Part shown: piece by piece, positions 51,441-52,128 of the stretch
How positions within the stretch are numbered: position 1 is the stretch's first letter
How the letters are laid out: the number at the start of each line of letters is the position of its first letter
Source: Hominenteromicrobium sp964531265
Lineage (GTDB): Bacteria; Bacillota; Clostridia; Oscillospirales; Acutalibacteraceae
Assembly (NCBI GenBank): GCA_964531265.1
Contig: CAZHDW010000015.1
Location: 1 to 52,128 of the forward strand
Length of the DNA stretch: 52,128 bases
Direction: 5' to 3'
The notes under the pieces: generated by a model
What the model saw: only the letters and a program-made list of their open reading frames with translations
What the model was told of the DNA's origin: nothing
Databases searched by the model: none
Translations under genes and position numbers: made by a program

Positions 51441-51796
51441 TCAGATGCTGATCCTCATGTTCTGCAAAAAGCCTTCGATGCTTGTTACAGTTGCTTCGGA
51501 TGCATCCGTTAGAAGACCGTCATCCGTCAGAATTGGGGTGTCCAATACAGACTTCATAGATACAGCAATGCTTGCACATGAAGCAATAACTTTCGTGAGT
51601 CAGCGCTATATTGCTTATAGTCATCGCCCTCTGCTTGGAAAATATTCTCCATTTTATAGATCATGGGAAGAAAGTAGGTGACGAGCCTTGCAAGCAGATT
51701 ATAGAACATAAAAGTTCGTCTGAGTGTGTCGATATTTATGCTGATGACATAAAGTGTAAACTTGAAAAAATGTTGTATATCAATAATGTAAATGCA
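51441..51796 (-). pseudogene. Decayed protein gene, C-terminal remnant in two frames
   Basis: On the minus strand a frame open from 51796 reads FTLYVISINIDTLRRTFM, LARLVTYFLPMIYKMENI and QAEGDDYKQYSADSRK. A second frame then continues with VIASCASIAVSMKSVLD, TPILTDDGLLTDASE and SIEGFLQNMRI to a stop at 51441. Joined by one frameshift near 51600 they make a believable C-terminal half of a protein of about 115 residues. There is no start codon or ribosome site, and a stop bounds it upstream at 51797-51799. The YFLPMIYKM and LTDDGLLTDAS parts faintly recall XpaC-like proteins, but I do not claim that. The region from 51800 to 51936 shows nothing further. Confidence 0.5.
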
Positions 51797-51936
51797 TCAC
51801 GCCAAATCCGGCTATAAATCAAAACTACAAGTATATGTAATCACTCAAGAACTATCTAATCTTTTTGGGTGATTATTTGTATATCGCAGGTCTTGTACGA
51901 TTTCGGCTGAATAGCTCCTAAAACCGATATCTGCTT

Positions 51937-51967
51937 AATAAAAATGAGCAAGGCACAAACCTTGCTC
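51937..51967 (-). terminator. Minus-strand terminator
   Basis: GAGCAAGG at 51946-51953 pairs perfectly with CCTTGCTC at 51960-51967. On the minus strand it is followed by ATTTTTATT. It may be a back-up terminator for the tRNA transcript. Confidence 0.65.
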
Positions 51968-52013
51968 GGTACATAACGAATGAGTCGAATGAAAGACGAA
52001 AACAAAATGAAGA

Positions 52014-52056
52014 TAAAAAAATCGAGTATTCATAAAGTCAAATCCCTTATGAATAC
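52014..52056 (-). terminator. Terminator downstream of the tRNA-Leu gene
   Basis: On the minus strand GTATTCATAA (plus 52047-52056) pairs with TTATGAATAC (plus 52026-52035) and is followed by a seven-T run. It begins six bases after the tRNA 3' end. Confidence 0.85.
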
Positions 52057-52062
52057 CCGAAA

Positions 52063-52128
52063 TGGTGCCGCTAACCGGGGTCGAACCGGTACGGTATCGC
52101 TACCGAGGGATTTTAAGTCCCTTGTGTC
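52063..52128 (-). tRNA. tRNA-Leu(UAA), 3' part, cut by the window edge
   Basis: The minus strand gives the anticodon stem-loop AGGGA-CTTAAAA-TCCCT with anticodon TAA. A long variable arm (CGGTA-GCGA-TACCG) marks it as a leucine-type tRNA. The T arm CCGGTTCGACCCCGG, acceptor 3' strand and an encoded CCA at 52063-52065 follow. The 5' part lies beyond the window. Confidence 0.93.

Noticed and set aside
51306..51681. Short plus-strand frames after the GH31 gene
   Set aside because: The believable protein sequence in this stretch is on the minus strand; the plus-strand frames are its shadows and have no start signals.

Overview
The window is a 52 kb piece of a Gram-positive chromosome of about 50% GC. 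It most likely comes from a gut member of the Clostridia, probably Oscillospiraceae/Ruminococcaceae. This rests on gene content: a ThiT-type thiamine transporter under a TPP riboswitch, RqcH, TrmK, the YmfF/YmfH pair, Rex, ArgR, a SigH-like sigma factor, an A-type RNase P RNA (Clostridia rather than Bacilli), SipW/TasA-type proteins and a QTG-type sortase signal. No phage, transposase or CRISPR array was seen.

Layout. 0.1-3.3 kb: two related TIM-barrel sugar isomerase-like enzymes flank riboswitch-controlled thiT, with a broken small secreted-protein gene beside them. 3.6-8.2 kb: a 969-residue secreted SH3/lysozyme protein, then comM on the opposite strand. 8.4-12.9 kb: SigH-like sigma factor, zinc-ribbon protein, trmK, a Nif3-family gene and rqcH. 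13.0-23.2 kb: one long co-directional run, ymfF-ymfH-lgt-folD-dxs-tlyA-nadK-argR-recN, with many overlaps. It is the common Firmicutes folD...recN neighbourhood, but without xseA, xseB and ispA between folD and dxs. 23.3-27.8 kb: a redox/NAD-themed group (rex, a small 2Fe-2S protein, a thioesterase, a zinc alcohol dehydrogenase, pncB), then rnpB.

27.8-34.3 kb (minus strand): an apparent operon of a helix-turn-helix regulator, an AsnB-type amidotransferase, an ATP-grasp ligase resembling the D-aspartate ligase of enterococci, an aspartate racemase and a second AsnB. Together they can make D-Asp, attach it to a peptidoglycan precursor and amidate it, so the cell wall may carry a D-Asx cross-bridge. 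34.3-38.5 kb: phosphatase, CmpB-like membrane protein, two-component system and HAD phosphatase. 38.5-39.1 kb: a 655-base gap with a candidate small RNA and a long structured leader holding two related inverted repeats.

39.1-49.4 kb is the most unusual part. It is a surface-fibre locus with a TetR regulator, a dedicated SipW-type signal peptidase, five different TasA/camelysin-like subunits, an acidic secreted protein, a 992-residue von Willebrand A adhesin, a CnaB protein whose N-terminal domain looks TasA-like and whose C-terminus carries a QTG sorting signal, and a dedicated sortase. My reading is a TasA-type filament with an adhesive VWA protein, attached to the wall by sortase through the CnaB protein. 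The last 2.7 kb hold a GH31 glycosidase, a decayed gene and the 3' part of a tRNA-Leu(UAA).
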